From Dyadobacter sp. Leaf189 (GTDB lineage Bacteria > Bacteroidota > Bacteroidia > Cytophagales > Spirosomataceae), in contig NZ_LMPS01000001.1 of assembly GCF_001424405.1 (NCBI RefSeq), positions 1,733,999 through 1,797,998 of the forward strand: DNA of 64,000 nucleotides. The letters are read 5' to 3'. The position numbers and the translations under genes are program-made. The notes under the pieces were generated by a model. It saw only the letters and a list, made by a program, of their open reading frames with translations. It was not told the DNA's origin and did not search any database. Below are positions 1 to 9,045 of the stretch, one piece after another (within the stretch, counting starts at the first letter, position 1; each line of letters starts with the position of its first letter).

Positions 1-2198
1 TCGGTAAAATGTGGCCTGGCGGTTCCTTCCGTGAAAACGACAAAATAAGTCCCGAATGGAGGCAAAGTAAGTGGCATATGCATTTGTTTTCCGCGCTGTT
101 CAAACACGCTCACCGCATGCACTTTCCCGGTAACCGGGTCCCAGATCTCAGGTACTTTGTTTTCCTGACGAAACGCGCATTGCCGCGAAACCCACGCATC
201 GGTCGCATTTCTGATCAGATAAAAATCCTGTTTATCGCGACGGTAATGAATGTAGTCCAGCGTCCCTTTGTCCTGGTCGTTGTAAGCAAAATCGGGTGGA
301 ATATTCAATGCAGCCGACACATTCTCATTCACGATCACGCCGCCTTGTTTTTTCAGCTTATCCAGTTTAGCCTGCGCTTCCGCACCAACCGTCTTACTCT
401 TACCTATGGACAGAACCTTGTATCTACCCACGCCAGGCAGCACCCATTCCCCATTTTCGACAGTCAGGTCCCGGAGCAAAATTTCTGTATTCATGACCTC
501 ATAATCAAACCCATTTCCGGCTTTGAAGACGATGTTTTTAGGCGGAACGAGATTGGGAATGTCGTCACCATAATAGTAAAGAACATCCGCCGCAAATTTC
601 GCATTCTGAAAAATGTAGGAGATTCGGCTCAGGTAATCGTTGAATGGTTTGATTTTCGGCCACCAGGTATTTCTGTCATTGAAATGCGTCCCGGCAAAAT
701 AAGCGATGCCCGGGTGACCCGTTTCCTTCGGATTGTGCGGAAATCCGTGAATAACCAGCCGGTTCATCCCTTCGGAAAATGCGCGATCCGCATGGGTTTT
801 CAGGTCAGCCGGACCTTCCTGCCAGTCCAGATAACTCGTAAATGCCTCTTCTTCGGCAATGCCCAGCTTGTAAATGTTGGCCGCCGCAGCAATTTCTTTT
901 ACCAGCCAAACCATGTCAACAATGCCTTCCTTGTCAAAATAAGGACGCTTGTACCAAAATTCCCCCCGAGGCACATCCAGCGAGCCCAATGCTTTCAGGG
1001 TTTCCACCGGAATATGGTGCATATGCCCCGGCCCGCCTGCTTCCGATATGATCTTCAAACCATATTTATTTGAAATCTCTTTGGCTTTTTTGTAATGATT
1101 GTGGATCATCAACTCCGAAAACGTCTCTAAAAAATCGGTATTAAATGTGTCCGCCGTTTTCTTTGCAAACAGTTTCTGGTCATAAATCGCAGGCAGGAAT
1201 TTATAAATATCATAACCATTAATACGCTTGAAAGCTGCTGGCAATGAGGTCGTCCACGCAAACTCTTTGGCCTCATAACTTGCCAGGTAAAGGTTTTTCA
1301 GGGCTGTTTTTGAAAAATCTCCGAGCAATGGTTTGAGCTTATTAATGAAATACATCAAATGCATTTCCGTCGCCGTGGAGTCGAAATGATCGAGAATGGG
1401 CCCGGCCGACTTTTCCGAGGGACGGATCAGTTGTTCACCCGAATTGGAGCAGATGTAGCGGTAAATATCCCAGTTTCCAGCCGGTGCTTTCCAACTGAGT
1501 ATTTCCGTTTCTGCATTGTAAAATGCCGTCACATTCACAATTCCCGACGTATCCGCCAGGTTTTGCGCACCCGCTGGAACTGCAATCACAGCCACTTCCT
1601 GCCTGAAAACCGGTTTTCCGTCTTTTCCATATTCGATCAGCCGGGGCTTGCCCGTGCGGTCGGGTGTAATGGTGGGGAAAGGCAGACGAAGCTGCGCCGC
1701 TTCCTTGCTGCTGGCCGTTGTTTTTGAATAGTATAAAGTCTTGGAAGCAAACCTGGGTTCTACCCAGCTGCCACCCGCATTCCAGCTGCTGGCCAGGTTC
1801 AATCCCACTTCGAGCCCGAGCTTACCCGCCTCATTGATTGCAAATTGTATCATTTTCAACGAAGAGTCGCTCATAAATGCGGGACCGGCAGGAATAATGT
1901 GATTGGGATCGCTGGCAGGCGGCACACCAATTTCAAAGAGGTCGACGCCGCCCAATCCCGCATTTTTCACCGCCACCAATTCCTCTTTCAACCTGGCCTG
2001 ATCGGTATACCCATTCAGCCACCACCAGTAAACCTTAGGACGCGCAGTGCCGGTCGGATTCGCAAACCCTTTTTTTAATTCGTGTTGAATTCGCGTATTC
2101 GTGGCATTATTAACCTGAGCATAAGAAGGAATAGCACTAAGTATTCCCAGAAACCATAATGCGACAAAGAAATGACAGAGAAGGGTTTTGAATCTCAT
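1..2198 (-). CDS. GH106-like alpha-L-rhamnosidase, 3' end cut by window edge
   Basis: An open minus-strand frame runs from an ATG at 2198 to the window edge (732 codons, no stop), so the C-terminus is missing. It starts with a signal peptide ending near PSYAQ. It then has the GH106-type N-terminal block GTARPKVYWWWLNGYTD followed by KNAGLGGVDLFEIG. Further on are SEAGGPGHMHHIPVE, EEAFTSYLDWQEGP and HFNDRNTWWPKIKPFNDYLSR, each with a counterpart in the next gene upstream, of which this is clearly a tandem paralogue. Only 7 bases separate the two genes, so they are probably co-transcribed. GH106 enzymes cleave terminal alpha-L-rhamnose from pectins and related glycans, and the signal peptide places this one in the periplasm or on the surface. 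The exact linkage cannot be read from sequence. Confidence 0.85.
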   Translation of the reverse strand, partial: MRFKTLLCHFFVALWFLGILSAIPSYAQVNNATNTRIQHELKKGFANPTGTARPKVYWWWLNGYTDQARLKEELVAVKNAGLGGVDLFEIGVPPASDPNHIIPAGPAFMSDSSLKMIQFAINEAGKLGLEVGLNLASSWNAGGSWVEPRFASKTLYYSKTTASSKEAAQLRLPFPTITPDRTGKPRLIEYGKDGKPVFRQEVAVIAVPAGAQNLADTSGIVNVTAFYNAETEILSWKAPAGNWDIYRYICSNSGEQLIRPSEKSAGPILDHFDSTATEMHLMYFINKLKPLLGDFSKTALKNLYLASYEAKEFAWTTSLPAAFKRINGYDIYKFLPAIYDQKLFAKKTADTFNTDFLETFSELMIHNHYKKAKEISNKYGLKIISEAGGPGHMHHIPVETLKALGSLDVPRGEFWYKRPYFDKEGIVDMVWLVKEIAAAANIYKLGIAEEEAFTSYLDWQEGPADLKTHADRAFSEGMNRLVIHGFPHNPKETGHPGIAYFAGTHFNDRNTWWPKIKPFNDYLSRISYIFQNAKFAADVLYYYGDDIPNLVPPKNIVFKAGNGFDYEVMNTEILLRDLTVENGEWVLPGVGRYKVLSIGKSKTVGAEAQAKLDKLKKQGGVIVNENVSAALNIPPDFAYNDQDKGTLDYIHYRRDKQDFYLIRNATDAWVSRQCAFRQENKVPEIWDPVTGKVHAVSVFEQRGKQMHMPLTLPPFGTYFVVFTEGTARPHFT

Positions 2199-2205
2199 AA
2201 CAGGA

Positions 2206-5052
2206 TTAGTTAATGATCGTAACCGTTTTAATAACCACAGGTCCAAGTATTCCCGAAGGAACCAGCGGGGTTTCCGTCCACAGCAATTCGCGCGAGCCAC
2301 GCACATTCAGGTTGGTTTTCGTGTACTTTTTGTCGCTGGTAATGTCGCCGATAATGCGGTTGGCCCAGGTGTTGATCACCTCGATCCGCAGTTCGTTTCT
2401 GCCAGTTTTCAATGAGCCGCTTACATCAAAATGATACGGTTTCGTCCAGCCAATGCCCAGCGATTTGCCGTTCAGCCACACTTCACATACTTTGGAAACA
2501 TCGCCCAGATCCAGATAAATGCGGGTGTTTTTGCCAGCCGTCAGGTTGTTTTCGAATGTTTTGGAATAAATGGCCGAGCCGGAATAATGGCGGATACCTT
2601 CATTGTCCGACTTGGTCCAGGAGATCAGCTCCGGGAAGGTAGTTTTGTCTGGAGCGCCCCAGTTTTTAGTAAAAGCAATATCCCAGGAGCCGGTAATGGT
2701 TTGTGATTTGGCCAGATTATCAATGGTAATATCCCTGCCATTTTTAGTCAATGTTACATTCCCCTTTTCCGGGAGCAAAATGCCGTTTTGAACATATTCA
2801 AATGCGGGCAATTCTGCACCTGAGCCAATGGAGGTATAATTCGCAGGTCTCTGATCATTTGTAAAAACAACAAACACAGCGCCAAAAGCCGGCAGCGAAA
2901 CAGGCACTTCAATGTGCTTTTCAGCTTGATTGAAAATCGTTATGGGAACAATCTTGCCCGTCATCGGGTCCCAGAGTTGCGGCGACTTACCCGTTTGCCG
3001 GAATAAACAAATGCGTGTCACCGTTTCCTTGCCCGTATTCCGGATAAAATAAAAATCCTGATCTCCCTTTTTATGATGGATAAAATCCAGGACCGGCTGG
3101 TCGCGGTGCATATAGTCAAGCCGCGCGGACTGTTTATCGGGATAGTCAAAATCGGGGCCGATACCCTTGGATTTCAGCATTTCACCAATGCGCCCGGCGG
3201 GCATGGCGTCGGTGATCACTGCGCCATCTTTTCGCAGCTGTTCGATTTTCTTTAAGATCTCAGGTTTTTTTTCAGAAATTTCATCCAGCGCCAAAACCCT
3301 GAACTGCGCACCGTATGGTAATGTGAGCAGCCCATTCTTCACCGTGAGATCACGCAGCAGAATTTCGGTATTAATAATCTCATAATCATACCCCGACCCC
3401 ACTGCAAACCGGGTGTTCTTAGGCGTTACAAAATTGGGAACCTTGTCGCCATAGTAGTAAAGCACATCTGCCACAAAATCAGTCTCTTGCAGTATATAGG
3501 AAACGCGGGAGAGGTAATCATTAAATGGCTTCACTTTTGGCCACCAGGTGGTTCTGTCGTTGAAATGTGTTCCCGCGGCGTAGTAAATACCCGGACTGCC
3601 CATTCCGCGTGGATTATGTGTAAATCCGTGGATCACAGGCCGGTTCATTCCTTCGGCAAAAGCGCGGTCGCCATTCGGTTTCATGTCGCCGGGGCCTTCC
3701 TGCCAGTTCTGAAAGCTCGTAAATGCTTCCAGTTCCGTGATTTTCCGTTGGTAAATGTGTGATGCAGCGGCAATTTCCTTCACGAGCATGAGCAGATCAA
3801 TGCTGTCGGGTGTGGCGTCATATTGGGAATGGTTGATCCAGAATTCGCCGCGGGGAACATCGAGCGCACCCAAAGCCTTGATGGATTCCACCGGTACATT
3901 GTGCAACGGAGGTCCCGGCCCGCCGGATTCAGAGATCAGGTTCAGACCATAACTATTTGCAATTTCCCTGCCTTTCCGGTAATGATTGTTGATCATCAAT
4001 TCGGAAATCGTCAGGTCAAAATCCTTTTTGAACCGGGCCGACTGGGCAGGGTTGAAAGCATTTTTATCAAATAAGGCTGGTAAAAATTTGCTGACGTCGT
4101 ACCCATTCAACTTCCGGAACTCGCCTGCCAGCGAAGGTGTCCAGATTGTTCCCGTTGCTTCGAAACTAGCCAGATAGAAATTTTTCAGCCCTGTTTTCCT
4201 GAAATCTCCGAGTAAGGGTTTGAGTTTATTTATAAAATACTCGAAATGCACGCGGGTTGCCGTCGAGTCAAAGTGGTCGATGATCAAACCTTTGGAATTC
4301 GGGCTGGGCAGTTTCAGCTGTTCCCCGGAACTCGCGCACACATAGCGAAATACGTCCCAATCGCCCGCGGGTGCCTGCCATTTCAAAGTTTCGGTTTTCG
4401 GATCAAAAAAGCGTGTCACATTTACAATCGCGGCCGTGTCCAGAAAGCTGCCGCTTTTTTGAGCAGGAATGGCTAATACGGCAATTTCCTGCCGGTATAC
4501 GGGCTTTCCATCCGCCGCAAAAGCGATGACGCGTTCTTTTCCCTTTTCATCCTTTTTGGAAATAGTTGGAAAGGGAAGTTTCAATGCATTACCGGCCGTT
4601 TTATCCAGTTTGGTTTTGGAAAAATAAAGCGATTTCGCCCCATGCTCGGGCTTGATCCACGCTCCTCCTGCATTCCAGCTGCTTGATAAATTCAGTCCTA
4701 CTTCCAAACCCAGCCTGGTCGCTTCTTTAATCGCAAAAGCAATGGTTTTCAACGAAGAGTCGCTCATGAAAGCAGGTCCCGCAGGTACAACCCCATCCGG
4801 CCGGAACCCAATCTCAAAAATATCAACCCCACCCAGCCCCGCATTCTTAATCGCCACCAGTTCTTCTTTGAGCCTGACCTGATCCGTGTACCCATTCAAC
4901 CACCACCAGTAAACCTTAGGCCGCGCCGTGCCCGTCGGATTCGCAAACCCTTTACTTAATTCGTGTTCTTTTCGTGTCTTCGTGGCATTATCTAGTTGAG
5001 CAAACGATTCAAAAGGCAACAACAAAAGAATTGCCGCTAATAACTTCTTCAT
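2206..5052 (-). CDS. GH106-like alpha-L-rhamnosidase (948 aa)
   Basis: Secreted glycoside hydrolase with a signal peptide (residues 1-18, ending ESFAQ). The N-terminal catalytic part carries GTARPKVYWWWLNGYTD and KNAGLGGVDIFEIG, then SESGGPGPPLHNVPVES, ITELEAFTSFQNWQEGP and FNDRTTWWPKVKPFNDYLSR, all typical of the GH106 family (Glyco_hydro_106). The acidic residues in SESGG and ELEAF are plausible catalytic candidates, but that is inference. The last ~150 residues form a galactose-binding-like jelly roll (SGSAIYSKTF, RIYLDLGDVSKVCEVWLNG). The length suits the family. The gene lies 24 bases after the 840-residue protein and 7 bases before its paralogue, at the distal end of a SusCD operon, so it probably removes rhamnose from the glycan imported by that locus. 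Confidence 0.88.
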   Translation of the reverse strand: MKKLLAAILLLLPFESFAQLDNATKTRKEHELSKGFANPTGTARPKVYWWWLNGYTDQVRLKEELVAIKNAGLGGVDIFEIGFRPDGVVPAGPAFMSDSSLKTIAFAIKEATRLGLEVGLNLSSSWNAGGAWIKPEHGAKSLYFSKTKLDKTAGNALKLPFPTISKKDEKGKERVIAFAADGKPVYRQEIAVLAIPAQKSGSFLDTAAIVNVTRFFDPKTETLKWQAPAGDWDVFRYVCASSGEQLKLPSPNSKGLIIDHFDSTATRVHFEYFINKLKPLLGDFRKTGLKNFYLASFEATGTIWTPSLAGEFRKLNGYDVSKFLPALFDKNAFNPAQSARFKKDFDLTISELMINNHYRKGREIANSYGLNLISESGGPGPPLHNVPVESIKALGALDVPRGEFWINHSQYDATPDSIDLLMLVKEIAAASHIYQRKITELEAFTSFQNWQEGPGDMKPNGDRAFAEGMNRPVIHGFTHNPRGMGSPGIYYAAGTHFNDRTTWWPKVKPFNDYLSRVSYILQETDFVADVLYYYGDKVPNFVTPKNTRFAVGSGYDYEIINTEILLRDLTVKNGLLTLPYGAQFRVLALDEISEKKPEILKKIEQLRKDGAVITDAMPAGRIGEMLKSKGIGPDFDYPDKQSARLDYMHRDQPVLDFIHHKKGDQDFYFIRNTGKETVTRICLFRQTGKSPQLWDPMTGKIVPITIFNQAEKHIEVPVSLPAFGAVFVVFTNDQRPANYTSIGSGAELPAFEYVQNGILLPEKGNVTLTKNGRDITIDNLAKSQTITGSWDIAFTKNWGAPDKTTFPELISWTKSDNEGIRHYSGSAIYSKTFENNLTAGKNTRIYLDLGDVSKVCEVWLNGKSLGIGWTKPYHFDVSGSLKTGRNELRIEVINTWANRIIGDITSDKKYTKTNLNVRGSRELLWTETPLVPSGILGPVVIKTVTIIN

Positions 5053-5076
5053 AAGTAAGGATTTAGGAATAGCAAC

Positions 5077-7599
5077 TTACCAGGATACCACCAAACTCCC
5101 GGTTATATTTTCAACCACAAAATGTTTCCCCAACTTCGGATCACCTTCCTTAAAAGTGATCTTACCTTCTTTCCACGGATAGTTCGCATTGAGATAAGCG
5201 TGAAAATCCTTTGCAGTCACCTTATCATCCGCATAAATCCGTACGGTGGCATTCTTCAACCCGCTGACCCTGTATCGTTTAGCAATACCAAGCTCCCCTG
5301 AATGCAGCTCTTTGTAAGAAACAATCCCGTCATTTTGCTCGATAAAAATGCGTGACTCGCGGTTCCATGAAGTCGGCAGCGTGTATGCGGAATGTCCCTT
5401 GTCCAGCTTGGTTTCAAGCCCGAGCAGCAACGGCGCACCCTGCGGCAATTTGAATGTATTTCTAATCGTGCTATTTGGATTATAACCCGAGAAAATGAAT
5501 GCATTGTTGCTTCTGGAAACCGTCAAAACCGGGTTTTTAATACTTGGATCTTCTTTTTCAATGGCGAAGTTCATTCCGAATTCCTGCAAAATGTAGCGCA
5601 TTAACAGCGGCCCGGTGAACAGTTTCGAGGGATCGTCCGGAGTCAGCAATTTGCCGCCGGTAAACTTGCTCGAATTTGTGCCCCGCACGTAAGCCACTTT
5701 CCCGCCCTTCCAATCCGGTTTTTGACGCACCCAGGCCGCATCACGCGACTGACCAGCCTGCGTCATCTGCGCGAGTATCCTGGTTCCGGCATCTTTCTGG
5801 TCTTTTACATTCGTAGCAATGCCGCCCCCGGAAAACAATGCGCTATGGACGATTTTGGCAGGATATGCGACACTCATTTTGTCACCAGGGTAAGTTGATT
5901 TCATGTTAAACTCACCTTCCAATGCAGCCGTATTCTGCAAATTGAGCATATCTAAAAACGCTTTCCCGGCATGACCAGCCGGCCCGTAAACCAGCAGCTT
6001 CCCGCCGTTTTGAACAAATGAGATCAGCGCCTTTTCGAGCTCAGAATCCGCATCAGGAACAATGGTAACTAGCACCGATTCCTTGAAAGACGCGGGGTTA
6101 TTTTTGATCACATTCTGAAATGAACCCGTAGAAACAACCGTATTGAGCGGCATTCCGTTGTTGATCGCCTGGCGGATCAGCCAGTCGCCGTAATAGATTT
6201 CCGGCAGCCGGTCTTTGTATTTATAAGCCCATTCGTGGTATTCGTCAAACGGGTACACCCACACGAGCGGGCCGGGCGCAGTGGGGGAATCATATCGGCC
6301 TTTGAGAATGTGCGGGGTAACTTCGTCGGGAACCTGCGTGGGCATGTTGCCGTACGAATCGTCGATACTCAGGAAGTTCAGGTGCGTCGGCAGCCTCACT
6401 TCTCCTTTTTTATTGATCCGGGAAACGGCCATCGGCAGGTAAATATCGTGCGGCTCGCGGCCGTAACGGTCGAGCCACGGACTATTAAGCCACCACGGAT
6501 CGTGGGTGTAATACCGGAAAAGATAGCGCTCGTCGGGCAGCTCGGCCATTCTCGACATATATCCCACCATTTCCAAACCAAAATCACCATCCAATGCAGC
6601 CCACGGAGAATTCGGCGGCGGCAAAAGGTTTTTGTCTTTATAAATCGATTTCAAATCCACGCCATCCCGCGCCAGATCCGCGCCTGTTGAAAGGTTAGTA
6701 CCACGTGTCTGGATCTGAATATCAGGACATTCCGCGCGGAAATATTTCCAGAAACCAGCGATCTTATCTTTGGTCGCATTCAGTTTCGCCTGATCAAACC
6801 CTTTACCATTAAAGATTGCTCCCGTGGACGACCAGCCTTCAACCCCATAACCAAAACCATTGCTCAGCCAGAGAAAATTAAAGCCCATATCTGCCAGGAA
6901 ATGCTTGCTTTGCCTGCCCAGGAATGTGCCGAATGGCGTGTTGGCCGGGATACCTTTTGGAAATCCGGCATACGCTTCACTATCCGCATTCAGCACCGAA
7001 TAGCAGCTTACCATCGTATTATGGCCCATCGCGCTGCCGCCCAGGATCTCGGGGTGTTTCTTGTATTTAAAGTCTGATTTGGCAAATTCCGGCCCCGGAT
7101 CGAAAGTTTCGCCGATCAGGATCGGCTTGCCGGTTACCTTTTTCCCTTCTTCTTTTAATGTCTGCACAATGAATTTTAAATCATCGTAAGTGAACTTGGG
7201 AGGCTCGGGAAGGTACAGATATGCCCGTTCGTGGATCGATAATTCCTTCGGGCCGGAGTTCACCGCATGCTTCGTGTTGGGGTTTCCCATATACTGCGCC
7301 CATTCCAGCGGCTGGTTTGGAACGCCTTTGTAGTCAAGTATTTCGGAGCCGTCGCCCGTCCATAACATCACCGAAACCGTGTCCGTGTGACGCAGCAGCG
7401 AATGCCATTGAACAAACATTTCTTTGGCCACTTCGCGGATGTAGGCCTTATCGTTTTTCTTGAAAGGTTTCAGGGAAACTTCCAGGGTGATGTTATTGAA
7501 ATTCCTGCCTTTCAATGTTGCGAGTTCATATTGCGCATGAACCCGGTTAAGGCTCATGCACAATACGAAAAGGATCATTACCTGCTTAATACCCCTCAT
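5077..7599 (-). CDS. secreted protein of unknown family, possible glycoside hydrolase (840 aa)
   Basis: I do not recognise a named family. There is a signal peptide (residues 1-22, ending NRVHAQ). Residues ~30-470 read like a TIM-barrel hydrolase rich in aromatic and acidic motifs: LIGETFDPGPEF, GFNFLWLSNGFGYG, DGDFGLEMVGYM and YTHDPWWLNSPWLDRYG. A segment near residues 530-590 (ALISFVQNGGKLLVYGPAG) resembles the glutamine-amidotransferase-like domain that follows the barrel in GH42-type enzymes, and beta-rich sequence follows. The ATG overlaps the end of the upstream susD by 14 bases, which implies translational coupling. Its place between SusCD and two GH106 enzymes makes a role in the same glycan pathway likely. 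The enzymatic activity itself is inferred only. Confidence 0.6.
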   Translation of the reverse strand: MRGIKQVMILFVLCMSLNRVHAQYELATLKGRNFNNITLEVSLKPFKKNDKAYIREVAKEMFVQWHSLLRHTDTVSVMLWTGDGSEILDYKGVPNQPLEWAQYMGNPNTKHAVNSGPKELSIHERAYLYLPEPPKFTYDDLKFIVQTLKEEGKKVTGKPILIGETFDPGPEFAKSDFKYKKHPEILGGSAMGHNTMVSCYSVLNADSEAYAGFPKGIPANTPFGTFLGRQSKHFLADMGFNFLWLSNGFGYGVEGWSSTGAIFNGKGFDQAKLNATKDKIAGFWKYFRAECPDIQIQTRGTNLSTGADLARDGVDLKSIYKDKNLLPPPNSPWAALDGDFGLEMVGYMSRMAELPDERYLFRYYTHDPWWLNSPWLDRYGREPHDIYLPMAVSRINKKGEVRLPTHLNFLSIDDSYGNMPTQVPDEVTPHILKGRYDSPTAPGPLVWVYPFDEYHEWAYKYKDRLPEIYYGDWLIRQAINNGMPLNTVVSTGSFQNVIKNNPASFKESVLVTIVPDADSELEKALISFVQNGGKLLVYGPAGHAGKAFLDMLNLQNTAALEGEFNMKSTYPGDKMSVAYPAKIVHSALFSGGGIATNVKDQKDAGTRILAQMTQAGQSRDAAWVRQKPDWKGGKVAYVRGTNSSKFTGGKLLTPDDPSKLFTGPLLMRYILQEFGMNFAIEKEDPSIKNPVLTVSRSNNAFIFSGYNPNSTIRNTFKLPQGAPLLLGLETKLDKGHSAYTLPTSWNRESRIFIEQNDGIVSYKELHSGELGIAKRYRVSGLKNATVRIYADDKVTAKDFHAYLNANYPWKEGKITFKEGDPKLGKHFVVENITGSLVVSW

Positions 7600-9022
7600 T
7601 TTGTTTCAGTTTACTGTTCAATTCGATTTCTGCCAACGGGATCGGGAAGAGCAGCTCGTGCCCGGCCACCGAGAAATTCTGGTTTTTGCTCGTATAGTAA
7701 GCATTTAAAACGTCCCTCGCGCGGCCTGTTCGCACGAGGTCAAACCAGCGCAGGCCTTCAAACATGAATTCAACCCGGCGCTCTTTTTCCAGTGCGGTAC
7801 GGAACTGCGCCTGGTCGAGCGCGGTCAGGTTTGGTAACGCCACCCGCGTGCGGATCATATTGAGAAAGGGCAGCGCCTGAACGGTTTTACTTTGCTCGTT
7901 CAATGCCTCCGCGTACATCAGCAGCACATCTGCATAGCGCATGACCGTAAATGTGACCGCGCCATCGGAGGTTTCCACCACCTTGAAGTCCACGAATTTC
8001 AATGCATAACGGGCCGGGGATTTGCTGCCATTGATCAGCCGGACCGAGTCATTAACAGAAGTAGCCTTTCTTTTGTCACCAACCTCATAAGCGTTGAACA
8101 AGCTTGCCGTGGGCGTAATGCGACCGGAACCTTGCAGGTTATTCGGGAAAATCGCCATACTGGTGATCGCCGGCGTGAAAATGGCCGAGTAATTGTTGCC
8201 CAGGCTGCGTCCACGGATAAACTGGATTTCAAAAAGCGATTCTTTCAGATTGTTATTTCCCTCCGAAAACAAGGCAGCGTAGTTCTCGTGCAGACCATAT
8301 TGATTAAGATCCATCACTTCTTTCAGCTTGGCTTCGGCCGCCGCATAATTTTTTCGGGTCAAATGTACCTTCCCGAGCAGGGCCTTCACAGTACCGATCG
8401 ATGCGTGCGTTTTGTCGTTGTTTAAAGTTGCCGGCATCAGGCCTTCCGCAGTGGTGAGGTCGCTCAATATCAGCTCGTAAACCTGATCGACCGGTTTCCG
8501 GCTGAGGTCTGCCGCCTGGATTTCACCCGGATTTCCATATTCCTGTTCAGTAATGGGGACGTCGCCGAAAAGCTGCACCAGATAGAAATAGCTGAATGCC
8601 CGCAGGAAGCGCGTTTCACCGATGATCTTGTTCTTCGCAGCGGCGTCAAAATCAACAGCTTCAATGCGGTTAAGGATCGTGTTGCATCTTGAAATCGTGA
8701 CAAAGCAGGTGTTCCAGATACCTCTCACCATGTTGTTTGTGGAAGTCAGCGCGTTTTGCTCAAACTGCATTTCATCCACGGTAGGCGAGGACCAGTTGAT
8801 CTCCGCATTATCGGTACGGAGCTCCGCCGCATACAGAATGGCACTGCCGCTGTAAAGCCCGCGAAAGCTGCTGTATGCGCCAATTAAGGCTCTTTCAAAG
8901 TCGTTTTGGGTTTTGTAAAAAACATTATTGCTGATCTGATGCTCGGGAACAAGTTCCAGAAAATCGTTACAGGATGAAAGGCTGGTCAGCATCAATACCA
9001 GCGCCAGAATATTCCTTTTCAT
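7586..9022 (-). CDS. RagB/SusD-type glycan-binding lipoprotein (478 aa)
   Basis: Outer-membrane surface lipoprotein that captures oligosaccharide and lids its SusC partner. It has a lipobox at residues ~15-18 (LSSC) followed by NDFLELVPEHQISN. It also has the usual helical SusD body (GETRFLRAFSYFYLVQLFGDVPI, a TPR-like region, ALEKERRVEFMFEGLRWFDLVRTG) and the C-terminal LLFPIPLAEIELN...QNEGY signature. It lies 23 bases after the SusC gene and its last 14 bases overlap the start of the next gene. The ligand cannot be deduced, but the neighbouring GH106 enzymes suggest a rhamnose-containing glycan. Confidence 0.95.
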   Translation of the reverse strand: MKRNILALVLMLTSLSSCNDFLELVPEHQISNNVFYKTQNDFERALIGAYSSFRGLYSGSAILYAAELRTDNAEINWSSPTVDEMQFEQNALTSTNNMVRGIWNTCFVTISRCNTILNRIEAVDFDAAAKNKIIGETRFLRAFSYFYLVQLFGDVPITEQEYGNPGEIQAADLSRKPVDQVYELILSDLTTAEGLMPATLNNDKTHASIGTVKALLGKVHLTRKNYAAAEAKLKEVMDLNQYGLHENYAALFSEGNNNLKESLFEIQFIRGRSLGNNYSAIFTPAITSMAIFPNNLQGSGRITPTASLFNAYEVGDKRKATSVNDSVRLINGSKSPARYALKFVDFKVVETSDGAVTFTVMRYADVLLMYAEALNEQSKTVQALPFLNMIRTRVALPNLTALDQAQFRTALEKERRVEFMFEGLRWFDLVRTGRARDVLNAYYTSKNQNFSVAGHELLFPIPLAEIELNSKLKQNEGY

Positions 9023-9045
9023 AGTATTCTATGTTAATGGTTGTT

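Noticed and set aside
9-1073. Plus-strand open frame of 354 codons
   Set aside because: It lies fully inside the minus-strand GH106-like gene, whose frame is intact and family-like. The translated product shows no recognisable motif and is an antisense shadow.
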